Of a DNA stretch of 64,000 nt, positions 51,850 to 60,498 are shown piece after piece. The first letter of the stretch is position 1; each line of letters starts with the position of its first letter. A program made the translations under genes and the position numbers. This DNA comes from Metabacillus indicus LMG 22858 (GTDB lineage: Bacteria > Bacillota > Bacilli > Bacillales > Bacillaceae): the NCBI RefSeq assembly GCF_000708755.2, contig NZ_JGVU02000006.1:186001-250000 (forward strand). Direction: 5' to 3'. The notes beneath the pieces were generated by a model, which saw only the letters and a program-made list of their open reading frames with translations, was not told the origin of the DNA and searched no databases.

Positions 51850-52431
51850 GTGACCTCAGAACAGCTTAAACAGGCGGCCATCCGCCTATTTGCCGATCAT
51901 GGCTATGAAGGTACTTCACTGGCTGACATTGCTGCTGAAGTTGGAATAAAGAAACAGTCGATTTACACCCATTTTAAAAATAAGGATGAACTCTTTCTTA
52001 AAGCGATGGCTGATGTTCTTGAAAAGGAAATTGAATATGCAAAAGCTTCATTTTCTTCTTCAGAACAGCCTCATCTAAAAGAAATTCTCTTCTCCTATTT
52101 GACGGATTATGTGCACCGTTTCGAAGTGGAGGCGGAAACAAAATTCATGCTGAGAATTAGCTTTTTGCCCCCCTCACATTTATATCGGGAGGTCATGGAA
52201 AAAGTTTATGTGTACCTCGATACGTTTGAAGAACTGCTCATCAGCGTTTTTGAAAATCAGCCTGCTCTTGCTGTAAAACCGTCTGAAGCGGCCACGGCGT
52301 ATATGGGTGTCGCAGATGCTGTTTTCGCCGAAATGCTTTATGGCGGACCTTCGCGCGTGCAAAAACGGCTGGACAGCTGTTTTTGCGTTTATTGGAATGG
52401 GATTAAAAGAAAAGCGGAGCCGACCGTTTAG
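51850..52431 (+). CDS. TetR/AcrR transcriptional regulator
   Basis: 193 residues from GTG at 51850 with GGAAGGCGG upstream. N-terminal HTH: LKQAAIRLFADHGYEGTSLADIAAEVGIKKQSIYTHFKNKDELF. C-terminal ligand domain diverged as usual. First gene of a tetR-smr-smr-eamA operon with a palindrome over its own transcription start, so it likely represses the efflux genes until a drug binds. Confidence 0.92.
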   Translation: MTSEQLKQAAIRLFADHGYEGTSLADIAAEVGIKKQSIYTHFKNKDELFLKAMADVLEKEIEYAKASFSSSEQPHLKEILFSYLTDYVHRFEVEAETKFMLRISFLPPSHLYREVMEKVYVYLDTFEELLISVFENQPALAVKPSEAATAYMGVADAVFAEMLYGGPSRVQKRLDSCFCVYWNGIKRKAEPTV

Positions 52432-52532
52432 CCCTGACAGGCATCCAAAATATCATTCGGTAAAGAAGGTGCTTTTCTGCCTCTCATCCGTTCTCATCGA
52501 TGATATGGAAACATAAGGAAAGGACGATTATC

Positions 52533-52871
52533 ATGAACAAAGACTGGACGAAAGTATTTATGGCCGGTTTTATTGAAGTCATTTGGGTTGCCGGTCTGAA
52601 GTATTCAGACAGCTGGCTTGAATGCCTGGGAACCATCATCACAATCTGCATCAGCTTTTACCTGCTGATCAGTGCATCGAAAAGACTGCCTGTCAGTACG
52701 GTTTACGCTGTTTTTACGGGACTTGGGGCAGCCGGAACCGTTATAGCAGAAATTCTGTTTTTTAATGAGCCTTTTCAGCTGGTTAAAATCCTTTTAATCA
52801 CCGTTTTAGTATGCGGGGTTATCGGGTTAAAAACACTGTCTGATGACAAAAAAGAGGAGGCTTCCATATAA
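52533..52871 (+). CDS. Small multidrug resistance (SMR) protein, subunit 1
   Basis: 112 residues, four helices. Conserved Glu in AGFIEVIWVAGLKYS (about Glu13), which couples drug and proton movement. ATG at 52533 with AAGGAAAGG. Shares one base with the next SMR gene, so the two likely form a heterodimer as in EbrAB and YkkCD. No guanidine riboswitch is seen. Confidence 0.92.
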   Translation: MNKDWTKVFMAGFIEVIWVAGLKYSDSWLECLGTIITICISFYLLISASKRLPVSTVYAVFTGLGAAGTVIAEILFFNEPFQLVKILLITVLVCGVIGLKTLSDDKKEEASI

Positions 52872-53185
52872 TGGACTGGGCGTTTCTAATTGGGGCCGGC
52901 CTGTTTGAAGTAGCCGGCGTTATCGGGATTAATAAAATGAAGGAATCTAAGGGAATCGTTCCACTGCTGATTATGATTGCAGGTTTTTCGCTAAGCTTTC
53001 TGCTGCTGAATCAGTCCCTCCAGACGATTTCACTCGGGACTGCCTATTCCGTCTGGACAGGAATCGGATCTGCCGGGAGTGCGCTGATCGGCATCTTGTT
53101 CTACGGGGATTCAAAGAGCTGGAAACGGATATTATTCATCAGCATGATTATTTCCGCAACGGTAGGGCTCAAACTGGTTTCGTAA
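52871..53185 (+). CDS. Small multidrug resistance (SMR) protein, subunit 2
   Basis: 104 residues, four helices, with the coupling Glu in AGLFEVAGVIGINKM and GTAYSVWTGIGSAGSALIG, the SMR loop. Overlaps the previous gene by one base (TAATG). Partner of the preceding SMR protein. Confidence 0.92.
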   Translation: MDWAFLIGAGLFEVAGVIGINKMKESKGIVPLLIMIAGFSLSFLLLNQSLQTISLGTAYSVWTGIGSAGSALIGILFYGDSKSWKRILFISMIISATVGLKLVS

Positions 53186-53198
53186 GGAGTTTTTACTT

Positions 53199-54098
53199 TT
53201 GATTAAATATTCGTTTCTCGTGTTTATTGGCGCATGCAGCTACGGTATCATTTCAACAATTATCAAGCTTGCCTACAAACAGGGCTATTCAGTGGAAGAA
53301 GTGATCGGCAGCCAGTATGTGACTGGCTTTCTTCTGTTTTTAGTCTGCTCCCTTCTCTTTTCAAGAAAAAAAGCGACATGGAAACAGGCGCTCTTCTTGA
53401 TGCTGACAGGGACGACGACAAGTTTTACAGGGATTTTTTACGGCAAATCACTTGAAACCGTTCCGGCGTCCATTGCGATTATTCTGCTGTTTCAATTTAC
53501 ATGGATCGGCATTTTAATTGAGGCAGTTTATCTTAAAAAGAGACCTGACAGAGCGAAGCTTTTCGCTGTCCTTCTTTTGCTTATAGGCACTTTCATGGCA
53601 GGCAACCTGTTCGGGAAAGAAGCCGTCAGCTTAACGGACCCGGGAATCATCTGGGGCCTTTTCTCGGCTGTCTCTTTTTCCCTCTTTATCTTTGCAAGCG
53701 GAAAAGTGGCAGCTGAGCTTCCATCGCTGAACAGAAGCTTGTTCATGTCGTTTGGGGCGGCGATCTTTCTCACCGTCCTTTTCACTCCCGATTTTATGAC
53801 AAATGGTTCTCTTCAGGAAGGACTATGGAAATTCGCCTTGCCGCTCGGCTTTTTCGGCGTGTTTATCCCGGTTGTGCTGTTTTCCATCGGCACTCCTAAA
53901 ATAGGCTCAGGACTCGCCACGATTGTCGGTGCTGCCGAACTGCCAGCAGCCGTTCTATGCTCGGTCTTTTTTCTGAAAGAATCGGTGAACCTGGTGCAGA
54001 CGGCCGGTATTATGCTTATCCTTTTGGGAATTTCCGTCTCGCAGCTTTTTTATTATTTTCGGCAGAAAAAGAAGGTAAGTCATACGCTGGATATGTAA
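53199..54098 (+). CDS. EamA/DMT-family transporter
   Basis: 299 residues, ten helices, two EamA repeats (GTTTSFTGIFYGKSLETVPASIAIILLFQFTW in the first; GLATIVGAAELPAAVLCSVFFLKE in the second). TTG start with AAGGAG nine bases upstream. Last gene of the tetR-smr-smr operon, so probably also an exporter. Substrate unknown. Confidence 0.88.
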   Translation: MIKYSFLVFIGACSYGIISTIIKLAYKQGYSVEEVIGSQYVTGFLLFLVCSLLFSRKKATWKQALFLMLTGTTTSFTGIFYGKSLETVPASIAIILLFQFTWIGILIEAVYLKKRPDRAKLFAVLLLLIGTFMAGNLFGKEAVSLTDPGIIWGLFSAVSFSLFIFASGKVAAELPSLNRSLFMSFGAAIFLTVLFTPDFMTNGSLQEGLWKFALPLGFFGVFIPVVLFSIGTPKIGSGLATIVGAAELPAAVLCSVFFLKESVNLVQTAGIMLILLGISVSQLFYYFRQKKKVSHTLDM

Positions 54099-54131
54099 GG
54101 TGATATGCACAGCAAAAAGAGGAAAAAACGT

Positions 54132-54480
54132 GAATCGTATGCTATACGTACACTGGATGGAGATTATAACGTAAGGAAACCCTCAAATCGTATGCTATTC
54201 GTACACCAGATGAAGATTATAACGTAAGAAAACACTCGAATCGTACGCTATATGTACACCAGATGAAAATTATAACGTAAGGAAACACTCGAATCGTACG
54301 CTATACGTACACCGAATGAAAATTATAACGTAAGGAAACACTCGAATCGTACGCTATACGTACACCGAATGAAAATTATAACGTAAGGAAACACTCGAAT
54401 CGTACGCTATTTTTACACAGGATGGAGATTATAACGTAAGAAAGAAAATAGATTGTACGCCACGTATGCCTTATATAGAA
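54132..54480. repeat. 53-bp tandem array, seven units
   Basis: Units begin at 54132, 54185, 54238, 54291, 54344, 54397 and about 54451. Consensus has GAATCGTACGCTATACGTACACC then GATGAAAATTATAACGTAAGG. Each has the palindrome GTACG-CTATA-CGTAC. Period not divisible by three and no ribosome site: non-coding. Units diverge most at both ends of the array. Confidence 0.9.
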
Positions 54481-54481
54481 A

Positions 54482-54528
54482 AAAAGAGGGTGAATTTGAT
54501 GTGTTTATACTCAAATTCACCCTCTTTT
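54482..54528. terminator. Bidirectional terminator
   Basis: AAAAGAGGGTGAATTTGA pairs with TCAAATTCACCCTCTTTT (18 bp, perfect), extended by TATAGA/TCTATA outside. Confidence 0.92.
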
Positions 54529-54542
54529 CTATATGCTGTGTC

Positions 54543-55067
54543 TTAATAATCCGCTTTAATGTGGCGGATCAATGCCTCTGCACTTTCGTTTACCTGTTCC
54601 TGATTCAGCGTTCTTACCCCATGCTCGACAAACGCTGGAAGAAAGCGCATGCCGGTCAGATTAGCCATTGCCTGAAACGGCTTGAACAGCTCGCTCATGC
54701 TGTAATGGTTATAGCCGCCTGACTGATACGCAGCTTCCGGTCCTCCCGTTGAAACAGCCAGCATAAACTCTTTTCCGTGAAGCTTTGTCCCCTGTGAGCC
54801 ATATGCCCAGCCGTAGGCAAGAACTTCATCCTGCCATTCTTTCAAAAGTGACGGACTGCTGTACCAGTAGAATGGAAACTGAAAAACGATCCGGTCGTGT
54901 TCAAGCAAGAGCTTTTGTTCGCGTTCCATGTCAATTTTAAAATCAGGATACTCACTGTAAAGGTCATGAACCGTGACGTCCTGCTCTTCGTGTAATCTGA
55001 GACTCCACGCTTTGTTGACTGTTGAATCTGATAGATGAGGGTGTGCAAGTATAACAAGTGTTTTCAT
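54543..55067 (-). CDS. NAD(P)H oxidoreductase, flavodoxin-like (YwrO/GSP14-type)
   Basis: 174 residues of the KefF/MdaB/YwrO quinone reductase family: LVILAHPHLSDSTVNKAW at the FMN loop, FQFPFYWYSSPSLLKEWQDEVLAYGWAYG in the middle. Two-electron reduction of quinones or nitro compounds with FMN. 21 bases after the SDR gene in a MarR-controlled group. Confidence 0.9.
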   Translation of the reverse strand: MKTLVILAHPHLSDSTVNKAWSLRLHEEQDVTVHDLYSEYPDFKIDMEREQKLLLEHDRIVFQFPFYWYSSPSLLKEWQDEVLAYGWAYGSQGTKLHGKEFMLAVSTGGPEAAYQSGGYNHYSMSELFKPFQAMANLTGMRFLPAFVEHGVRTLNQEQVNESAEALIRHIKADY

Positions 55068-55088
55068 TTCATGTATCTCTCCTTTTAT

Positions 55089-55748
55089 TTAGTTTCCGCC
55101 GGTCGTTTCTTCGTAAATAACCTCTGCTTCTGTTCGGTTTTGATACATACTGTAAAAAGCATCGGCAATTTTTTCTGAATCATAGTAGGTGCCGGATTCT
55201 ACAAAGCCTTTTATCGTCAAAGTACCTGCATAAATTCCTTCCGGCTTCAGTTCATCATGAAGGCTTTTGGCCAGACTGCGGATCCCTGCTTTTCCTATGG
55301 ATAAAGACGCGAGATCTGCGTAAGGATGGAGAGCAAGCCCACCGCCAGTCAGAAGAATAGCCCCTTTGTTCATATATGGAAGAACTTCTTTCGTGCTTGC
55401 AAGAGCTCCAGACACGCTGACTTTGAAATCGGCAATCAAATCTCCGCTGTCAAGGGCCGTCGGTTTTCCCGGCTTTCCTGCAGCCGCATTGTACAAGAGA
55501 ACATCCACCTTGCCAAAAGCATGGATAACATCTGAAATGGCGGACTTAAGTTGAGATTCGGATGCGATATCTGCCTTGAATCCTCTAGCCTCTATTCCAT
55601 GAGCTTCCAGTTCTCTTTGATAATCCGCCAAAGCTTCTTTTCGGCGTGCGATCATCGCCACCCTAAATCCTTTTCTCCCAAATGCAAGAGCCGTGTTCAA
55701 ACTGATTCCTTTGCCGGCTCCAACCACAAGCAGGACATTTTCATTCAT
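55089..55748 (-). CDS. Short-chain dehydrogenase/reductase
   Basis: 219 residues from ATG at 55748 (AAAGGAG). Rossmann motif VVGAGKGISLNTA (GxGxGIS-like), NAAAG, but the usual YxxxK is not obvious: LASLSIGKAGIRSL has Ser in place of Tyr with the lysine kept. So activity on carbonyls may be changed. Upstream lie two TTTG-palindromes probably bound by the MarR regulator next door. Confidence 0.85.
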   Translation of the reverse strand: MNENVLLVVGAGKGISLNTALAFGRKGFRVAMIARRKEALADYQRELEAHGIEARGFKADIASESQLKSAISDVIHAFGKVDVLLYNAAAGKPGKPTALDSGDLIADFKVSVSGALASTKEVLPYMNKGAILLTGGGLALHPYADLASLSIGKAGIRSLAKSLHDELKPEGIYAGTLTIKGFVESGTYYDSEKIADAFYSMYQNRTEAEVIYEETTGGN

Positions 55749-55772
55749 ATTTCTATCTCCTTTGCACTTTAT

Positions 55773-55788
55773 ATTTGTATATGCAAAT
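55773..55788. promoter_or_regulatory. MarR-type operator, site 1
   Basis: ATTTGTATATGCAAAT, inverted repeat upstream of the SDR-oxidoreductase genes; nearly the same sequence as sites at 55807 and 56294. Confidence 0.75.
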
Positions 55789-55806
55789 GAATAAGCAAAA
55801 AAATAT

Positions 55807-55822
55807 AGTTGTACATGCAAAT
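55807..55822. promoter_or_regulatory. MarR-type operator, site 2
   Basis: AGTTGTACATGCAAAT, 34 bp from site 1; TTGTACATGCAA core. Confidence 0.65.
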
Positions 55823-55839
55823 GAATACCAAAAAAAAAT

Positions 55840-56274
55840 TTACGTTCTTTTCTCTAGTTTATTGCTCGCCTCATGCAGTGACTTGCTTAATTCCAGGCTG
55901 AATTCTTTTCCTAGAACAGCCGAGTATTCCTGAAACAGATCCTTCAGAGATGCCCGGAACTGTGTATAAATTTTATCTCCCTCACTCGTAAGTGAAATGA
56001 AAGACTGCTTGCCGCTTACTTTCCGGTTTACAAGCCCCTGCTTCTCAAGCTTATCAATAAATCTGGTGCTTGTGGAAGGCGCAATGGAAAGCTTTTTGCA
56101 CAGCTCTTTTTGAGTAATTCCGGGATGGAATTTAACGGTCATGATTAAGTACAAGTAAGATGGTGCAAGGTCACCCGCATCAAAAACCTGTTCAGCAAGC
56201 TTTGTCATGTTTCGAGCAAACCTGCTCGCTGTAAAATACAAGCAGTGCATGAGTACTTGTTCTTCTTCGTTCAT
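55840..56274 (-). CDS. MarR-family transcriptional regulator
   Basis: 144 residues from ATG at 56274 with AAAAGGA nine bases upstream. Winged helix with ITQKELCKKLSIAPSTSTRFIDKLEKQGLVNRK and wing KQSFISLTSEGDK. Next to the SDR and flavodoxin-like genes, all minus. Three near-identical palindromes (two before SDR, one before this gene) suggest it controls itself and the two redox genes. Confidence 0.9.
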   Translation of the reverse strand: MNEEEQVLMHCLYFTASRFARNMTKLAEQVFDAGDLAPSYLYLIMTVKFHPGITQKELCKKLSIAPSTSTRFIDKLEKQGLVNRKVSGKQSFISLTSEGDKIYTQFRASLKDLFQEYSAVLGKEFSLELSKSLHEASNKLEKRT

Positions 56275-56293
56275 CTGCATCATTCCTTTTTTC

Positions 56294-56309
56294 ATTTGCA
56301 TATACAAAT
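56294..56309. promoter_or_regulatory. MarR-type operator, site 3 (own gene)
   Basis: ATTTGCATATACAAAT just upstream of the marR gene; reverse complement of site 1. Confidence 0.75.
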
Positions 56310-56365
56310 TAACATTTTTCTAAATGCAATGTCAAGTAAGTCATTCAGAGCAGGGAGAGCGTCAA

Positions 56366-56914
56366 TCAGTCCCCTGCCCGAAACGTCTTCATTGCTTCCT
56401 CTGCCTGCTCTTCTGTTACATAAGGAGTATGGAAGTAAACACGCACAAGCGTCCCGTCTTCAAGTTCAAGAAAATAATGATAGGTCTGCACGGCGGTCAT
56501 CGTCTTTACGTGCTGAAGCAATCGTTCAGCAGGATAGGCCAGGTTCGTGATCTCCTTTATCTCAAAAATTCCAGGACTGGATTCAAGACTTAGTTTTTCC
56601 TTAGTCGAACTAGGAACAGCACCTCCGACTGTGCGCTCGCCCAGCTTGAATTCAAGACCCTTCTCCCTTTTTAAAATGTCCATTCCCTGCGGCAGATCAA
56701 TTGCGTACGTTTGCTCGCCGCTCCTGCCGGATTCATTTGCAAGATAGACAGAGAAAACACCAATGCCAAGGAGCAGAACAGCGGCAGCAGCTATCTGAAA
56801 AAATCGGTGCATGAGTGTAATAGGAGCCTGCCTTCTCTGCATGCGTTCACGAATGAATTGTTTTTGTGAAGGGGACATATTTTTTCTAGGGAATTTCATG
56901 TTCTCATAATTCAA
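56366..56914 (-). CDS. Putative anti-sigma factor, one membrane helix
   Basis: About 182 residues. Basic cytoplasmic part (PRKNMSPSQKQFIRERMQRRQ), one helix (FFQIAAAAVLLLGIGVFSVYLA) and an extracellular domain of about 115 residues. Overlaps the ECF sigma gene by 11 bases, the usual place of a cognate anti-sigma factor; no zinc motif is seen. Start uncertain: TTG at 56914 fits the GAGGTG site, with GTG 56923 and ATG 56899 as alternatives. Confidence 0.75.
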   Translation of the reverse strand: MNYENMKFPRKNMSPSQKQFIRERMQRRQAPITLMHRFFQIAAAAVLLLGIGVFSVYLANESGRSGEQTYAIDLPQGMDILKREKGLEFKLGERTVGGAVPSSTKEKLSLESSPGIFEIKEITNLAYPAERLLQHVKTMTAVQTYHYFLELEDGTLVRVYFHTPYVTEEQAEEAMKTFRAGD

Positions 56915-57392
56915 GCTCAGCACCTCTTTCCAACCGTGGGTTTTGCTTTAATTTCTGCAGGGCCCGGTAATACGTCCGGCTTACTTTGTCCCTTGACCAT
57001 CCGAGAACATGTGCTGTTTCTTCTACCGAAAGCTCAGAAACAATTCTGAGCAAAATCACATCGCGGTATTCTGCCTTCAGCTCTGAAATCGCTTTGTACG
57101 CTTCACTCAGCTCCTCATGTTCAAGCAGGATCTCATCCGGCGTTTTCACATTCCGCACTCCGGGCATCCAGCCAAGAAATTTTTTTCTCCTCCACTGGTC
57201 GATCACAAGTCTTCTTGCGATGCTGATCAGCCAGGTTTTCGGATGGCTCTCGTCCCGGAACCTGCTTTTGAATGCTTTTAAAAACACTTCCTGAACCTCA
57301 TCTTCGACATCATGCGTACCTTTATAATAGACAAGAAAGTGATGCACATCGTCACCGTATTCGCTGAACATCCTCTCCAGTTCCTGTCCGTC
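56904..57392 (-). CDS. ECF RNA polymerase sigma factor
   Basis: 162 residues from ATG at 57392 (TGAGGTGAAT). Region 2: DVEDEVQEVFLKAFKSRFRDESHPKTWLISIARRLVIDQWRR; region 4: ELSVEETAHVLGWSRDKVSRTYYRALQKLK. Family of SigX/YlaC-sized factors. Likely held inactive by the membrane protein encoded right after. Target promoters unknown; no self-promoter was identified. Confidence 0.92.
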   Translation of the reverse strand, partial: DGQELERMFSEYGDDVHHFLVYYKGTHDVEDEVQEVFLKAFKSRFRDESHPKTWLISIARRLVIDQWRRKKFLGWMPGVRNVKTPDEILLEHEELSEAYKAISELKAEYRDVILLRIVSELSVEETAHVLGWSRDKVSRTYYRALQKLKQNPRLERGAELEL

Positions 57393-57464
57393 CATCCCAT
57401 TCACCTCATTTTGCCCTCTTTGCCCCATTAGACGTTTTCTTTCTCCCATTCTCTCACTGAAACG

Positions 57465-57496
57465 AAAAAAATTCAGTCCCTTTTCAGACTGAATTT
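57465..57496 (-). terminator. Terminator of the aldo/keto reductase gene
   Basis: AAATTCAGTC / GACTGAATTT stem followed by TTTTCG on the minus strand. Confidence 0.85.
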
Positions 57497-57505
57497 TCCT
57501 CCCTC

Positions 57506-58402
57506 TTATACTTGTCCGGCCCATTCCTTTTTGGCAGCACGGTTATATAGGTCTCTTATTTGATTATATTCTTTTTCTGAAAGATTGCCTTTAGCCGCAA
57601 GCTTCGCATTCTGTATCCACCTGTCCGGTTTCGCCGTTCCGACAATGGCTGTATGAACACCCGGAACTGTAAGTGTAAAACGGAGTGCTTTTTCTACTGC
57701 CTCAGGCAATTCCCCTTTTAGAAACGGATAATCAAGCTCGTTAAATCTTTCCCAATACTCCTGGTAATAGCCGTTTTCAGGCTTCTCGCTGTAGTTCCAG
57801 GCAACGTTTGCAATTGGGCGTTTTGCAATGATGCCCATTCCTCTTTTTACTGCCTCCGGAATTGTGAGATCAACAGCCTCCTGATCGGCGATGCTGACGG
57901 ATGTTTCAAAGGTATCGAAAGCGCCGGTTTTTATCGCATACAAGGCGTCAGTGTGATCTCCGCTGTAGCCGATATAGCGGGTTTTCCCCTTCTCCTTCGC
58001 CCGCTTTAGAACATCAATGACATCTCCCTGTCTGAGGATATCCTCAGAGCAGCTGTGCAGATGGATGGTATCAACATAGTCTGTTTTGAGCCTTTTTAAG
58101 CTTCGGTCGATGGATTCTTCAAGCATGGCCGGATTCCAGTCTTCGCCGTCAAGGCCTGACGTGTGGCCGCACTTTGTGAAAAGATAAAAATCATCTCTGC
58201 GGTGAGACATCGTTTTGCCGATCAGTTCTTCACTTGTGTTGTAGCATTCTGCGGTATCGATGACGTTCAACCCGGCATCAAGCGCCGTTCCGAGAAGGCG
58301 GTCCACCGTTTCTTCAGAAGCATTTGAAAACCCGATTTCCGCTGCTCCAAAACCAAGTACACTGACCATCATATCTGTTTTTCCAAACGCGCGTCTTTCC
58401 AT
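57506..58402 (-). CDS. Aldo/keto reductase
   Basis: 298 residues from ATG at 58402 with GAGGAAA. (beta/alpha)8 NADPH enzyme: catalytic Asp/Tyr in NVIDTAECYN, Lys in LFTKCGH, His in IHLHSC, cofactor end VGTAKPDRWIQN. Substrate unknown. Divergent from the SDR gene with about 130 bases between starts. Confidence 0.92.
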   Translation of the reverse strand: MERRAFGKTDMMVSVLGFGAAEIGFSNASEETVDRLLGTALDAGLNVIDTAECYNTSEELIGKTMSHRRDDFYLFTKCGHTSGLDGEDWNPAMLEESIDRSLKRLKTDYVDTIHLHSCSEDILRQGDVIDVLKRAKEKGKTRYIGYSGDHTDALYAIKTGAFDTFETSVSIADQEAVDLTIPEAVKRGMGIIAKRPIANVAWNYSEKPENGYYQEYWERFNELDYPFLKGELPEAVEKALRFTLTVPGVHTAIVGTAKPDRWIQNAKLAAKGNLSEKEYNQIRDLYNRAAKKEWAGQV

Positions 58403-58534
58403 TTTCCTCATCCTCCCTGAAATGGATCTCCTGTAAATTTTATAACAATTCGGACAATAATACGAAAGATAACCCTTCGTTGCTGCCGCCATATATAATG
58501 GAGAAAAGACATGCCTACACGGAGGAAATGCCAT

Positions 58535-59380
58535 ATGAATGAAAAAACGGTGCTCATTACAGGTGCATCAAGCGGCTTTGGGATGCTCGCTTCCCTCAGA
58601 CTTGCTGCGGAAGGATACCGCGTCATCGCTTCTATGAGAAATACGGAGAAACAAACGGAACTTTTCAGGATGCTTGGAGAACACAAAGAAAGAGTGACGG
58701 TCCTCGAGCTTGACGTCACGTCCCCGGAATCGATTGATGGCTTAAAGGAGTATTTGAAAGAGACCGGCAGAATCGACATTCTGATCAACAACGCCGGATT
58801 TGCCTTTGGCGGATTTGGAGAGGAAGTAACGGTGATCGACTATAAAAGCCAGTTCGAAACAAATTTCTTCGGTGTCATCGCTGTTACCCAGGCGGTCCTG
58901 CCGCATATGCGCAAACAGCGGAGCGGAAAAATCATCAACATGAGCAGCATCAGCGGATTGATCGGCTTTCCGGGCATCTCGCCGTATGCAGCATCAAAGC
59001 ATGCGCTTGAAGGGTACAGCGAAAGCCTAAGACTCGAAGTCAAGCCGTTCGGCATCGATGTCGCCCTGATTGAACCGGGTTCCTTTTCTACGAACATTTG
59101 GACAACTGGAAGAAAAGTATCTTCTATAGAAGATTCACCGTATCTTGTGTATATGAATGCCATTGAAAACGAACTTGAGCAGGGGAAAGAGAAGCTTGGG
59201 AATCCAGCTGATGTCGCTGAACTGATTGTTAAGCTATGTTCAAAAGATTCATTGACCAAGCTCAGATATCCGGCTGGAAAAGGCGTCCGGATATCTCTGT
59301 TCTTAAAACGGATTCTTCCTTGGCGCATGTGGGAATCCATACTTATTGGCAAGCTGCTTGGAAAAAAGACCGAATTGTAA
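58535..59380 (+). CDS. Short-chain dehydrogenase/reductase
   Basis: 281 residues from ATG at 58535 with GGAGG. Classical SDR: TGASSGFG (cofactor), NNAGFAFGG, Ser in INMSSISGL, catalytic YxxxK in YAASK, then PGSFSTNIW. Looks like retinol/ketoacyl-type SDRs. Substrate unknown. Convergent with the hydrolase gene. Confidence 0.92.
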   Translation: MNEKTVLITGASSGFGMLASLRLAAEGYRVIASMRNTEKQTELFRMLGEHKERVTVLELDVTSPESIDGLKEYLKETGRIDILINNAGFAFGGFGEEVTVIDYKSQFETNFFGVIAVTQAVLPHMRKQRSGKIINMSSISGLIGFPGISPYAASKHALEGYSESLRLEVKPFGIDVALIEPGSFSTNIWTTGRKVSSIEDSPYLVYMNAIENELEQGKEKLGNPADVAELIVKLCSKDSLTKLRYPAGKGVRISLFLKRILPWRMWESILIGKLLGKKTEL

Positions 59381-59382
59381 CC

Positions 59383-60339
59383 TTACTTTTTCAGAAACTC
59401 TGTCGTATACTCGCTTATTTCCGCTGACTTTGTCCAGTGGAGATAATGATGACCTGTAAGTGAAACAAGTTTATGTTCCTCCGCAGGACTCATTTGATCT
59501 CCATAAAATGCTTTGATCTTTTCGTCCTTCTCTTTTTGGTCCTTGTCCATCGCTTGAAAAATCATGACGGGAACATGCGGCGGGAACGTCATAACTTCTG
59601 TTTTTTCCGCATTCCTGTTCAGTTCATTCGCTTCATCTATGACGTTTTTATTGGAACTTTTCCATGCGGCAATTCGTTTGGTCATATTCAGATTCTCCTC
59701 TGAATACGTTCCTTCCCCTGCAATGGGCAGAAAGTCTTCAGGTGTGAATACAGCCGCCCACCTGGCAGCACCAAGTACAGATGCAGCACGAACGAACGAA
59801 GGAACCGACGGAGCCTTTTCATTAAAGTAGTCAAAAGCCTTTGGCAGGGTTGGATCAATTCCGATAATGGCTTCTATTTCATCTGGATAGGCATTGGCAT
59901 AATACATGCTGTAGACCCCGGAGACTGAATGCGGCATCAAAACATACGGTCCTTGGATGCCGGCTTTCTTAAGCGCCGTCCGCACCTCTTCCACCATGTT
60001 TTCCACTGTGCGCGCCTTATTTGTCCCATCACTCCATCCATAGCCGAATGGTTCTGCGACCACGACCTTGTGCTTCTTTGCCAGTTCATTTACCAGCGGT
60101 TCAAAATCAAGGACTGGCGCAGCCGTTCCGAGGCCGCTTAACAGCAAAATCGTGTGTTCCCCTTCCCCCTTTGTGTAAACGTGCATGCTCCTGCCGTCTA
60201 CCTCGACAAGCTGCCCCGGAGCCTGGTATTTCTTCTGCTCATAGAGTGTGATCCCTTGATGAAGGATGAAGCTCAGCAAAATGACAGCTCCAATCAGCAG
60301 AAAAAGAGTTCGAATGATTTTTTTCCATTTCATTTTCAT
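59383..60339 (-). CDS. Alpha/beta hydrolase, membrane-anchored
   Basis: 318 residues. N-terminal anchor helix (IIRTLFLLIGAVILLSFIL), then hydrolase with oxyanion LLSGLGTAAP, nucleophile MPHSVSGVYS, and C-terminal GHHYLHW with His. Resembles prolyl-aminopeptidase/haloalkane-type enzymes anchored outside the membrane. Substrate unknown. Confidence 0.85.
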   Translation of the reverse strand: MKMKWKKIIRTLFLLIGAVILLSFILHQGITLYEQKKYQAPGQLVEVDGRSMHVYTKGEGEHTILLLSGLGTAAPVLDFEPLVNELAKKHKVVVAEPFGYGWSDGTNKARTVENMVEEVRTALKKAGIQGPYVLMPHSVSGVYSMYYANAYPDEIEAIIGIDPTLPKAFDYFNEKAPSVPSFVRAASVLGAARWAAVFTPEDFLPIAGEGTYSEENLNMTKRIAAWKSSNKNVIDEANELNRNAEKTEVMTFPPHVPVMIFQAMDKDQKEKDEKIKAFYGDQMSPAEEHKLVSLTGHHYLHWTKSAEISEYTTEFLKK

Positions 60340-60498
60340 GGTTTGTCCCGCTTTCTTTAGTAAAAGTATTCACCTAGTTTAGCGGACAAAAGTTAAAAAA
60401 AAGGTGTGATTATAGGAATATTTTGTTTAAGTTTGACATCGCGGGGAGTTGCGACAAAATGGGGAACCATCAATTGAGTGGCAGCATTTTCGGGAATT

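Noticed and set aside
54132-54480. CRISPR array
   Set aside because: The whole 53-bp unit repeats end to end with no unique spacers and no cas genes are present; the same holds for 60499-60869.
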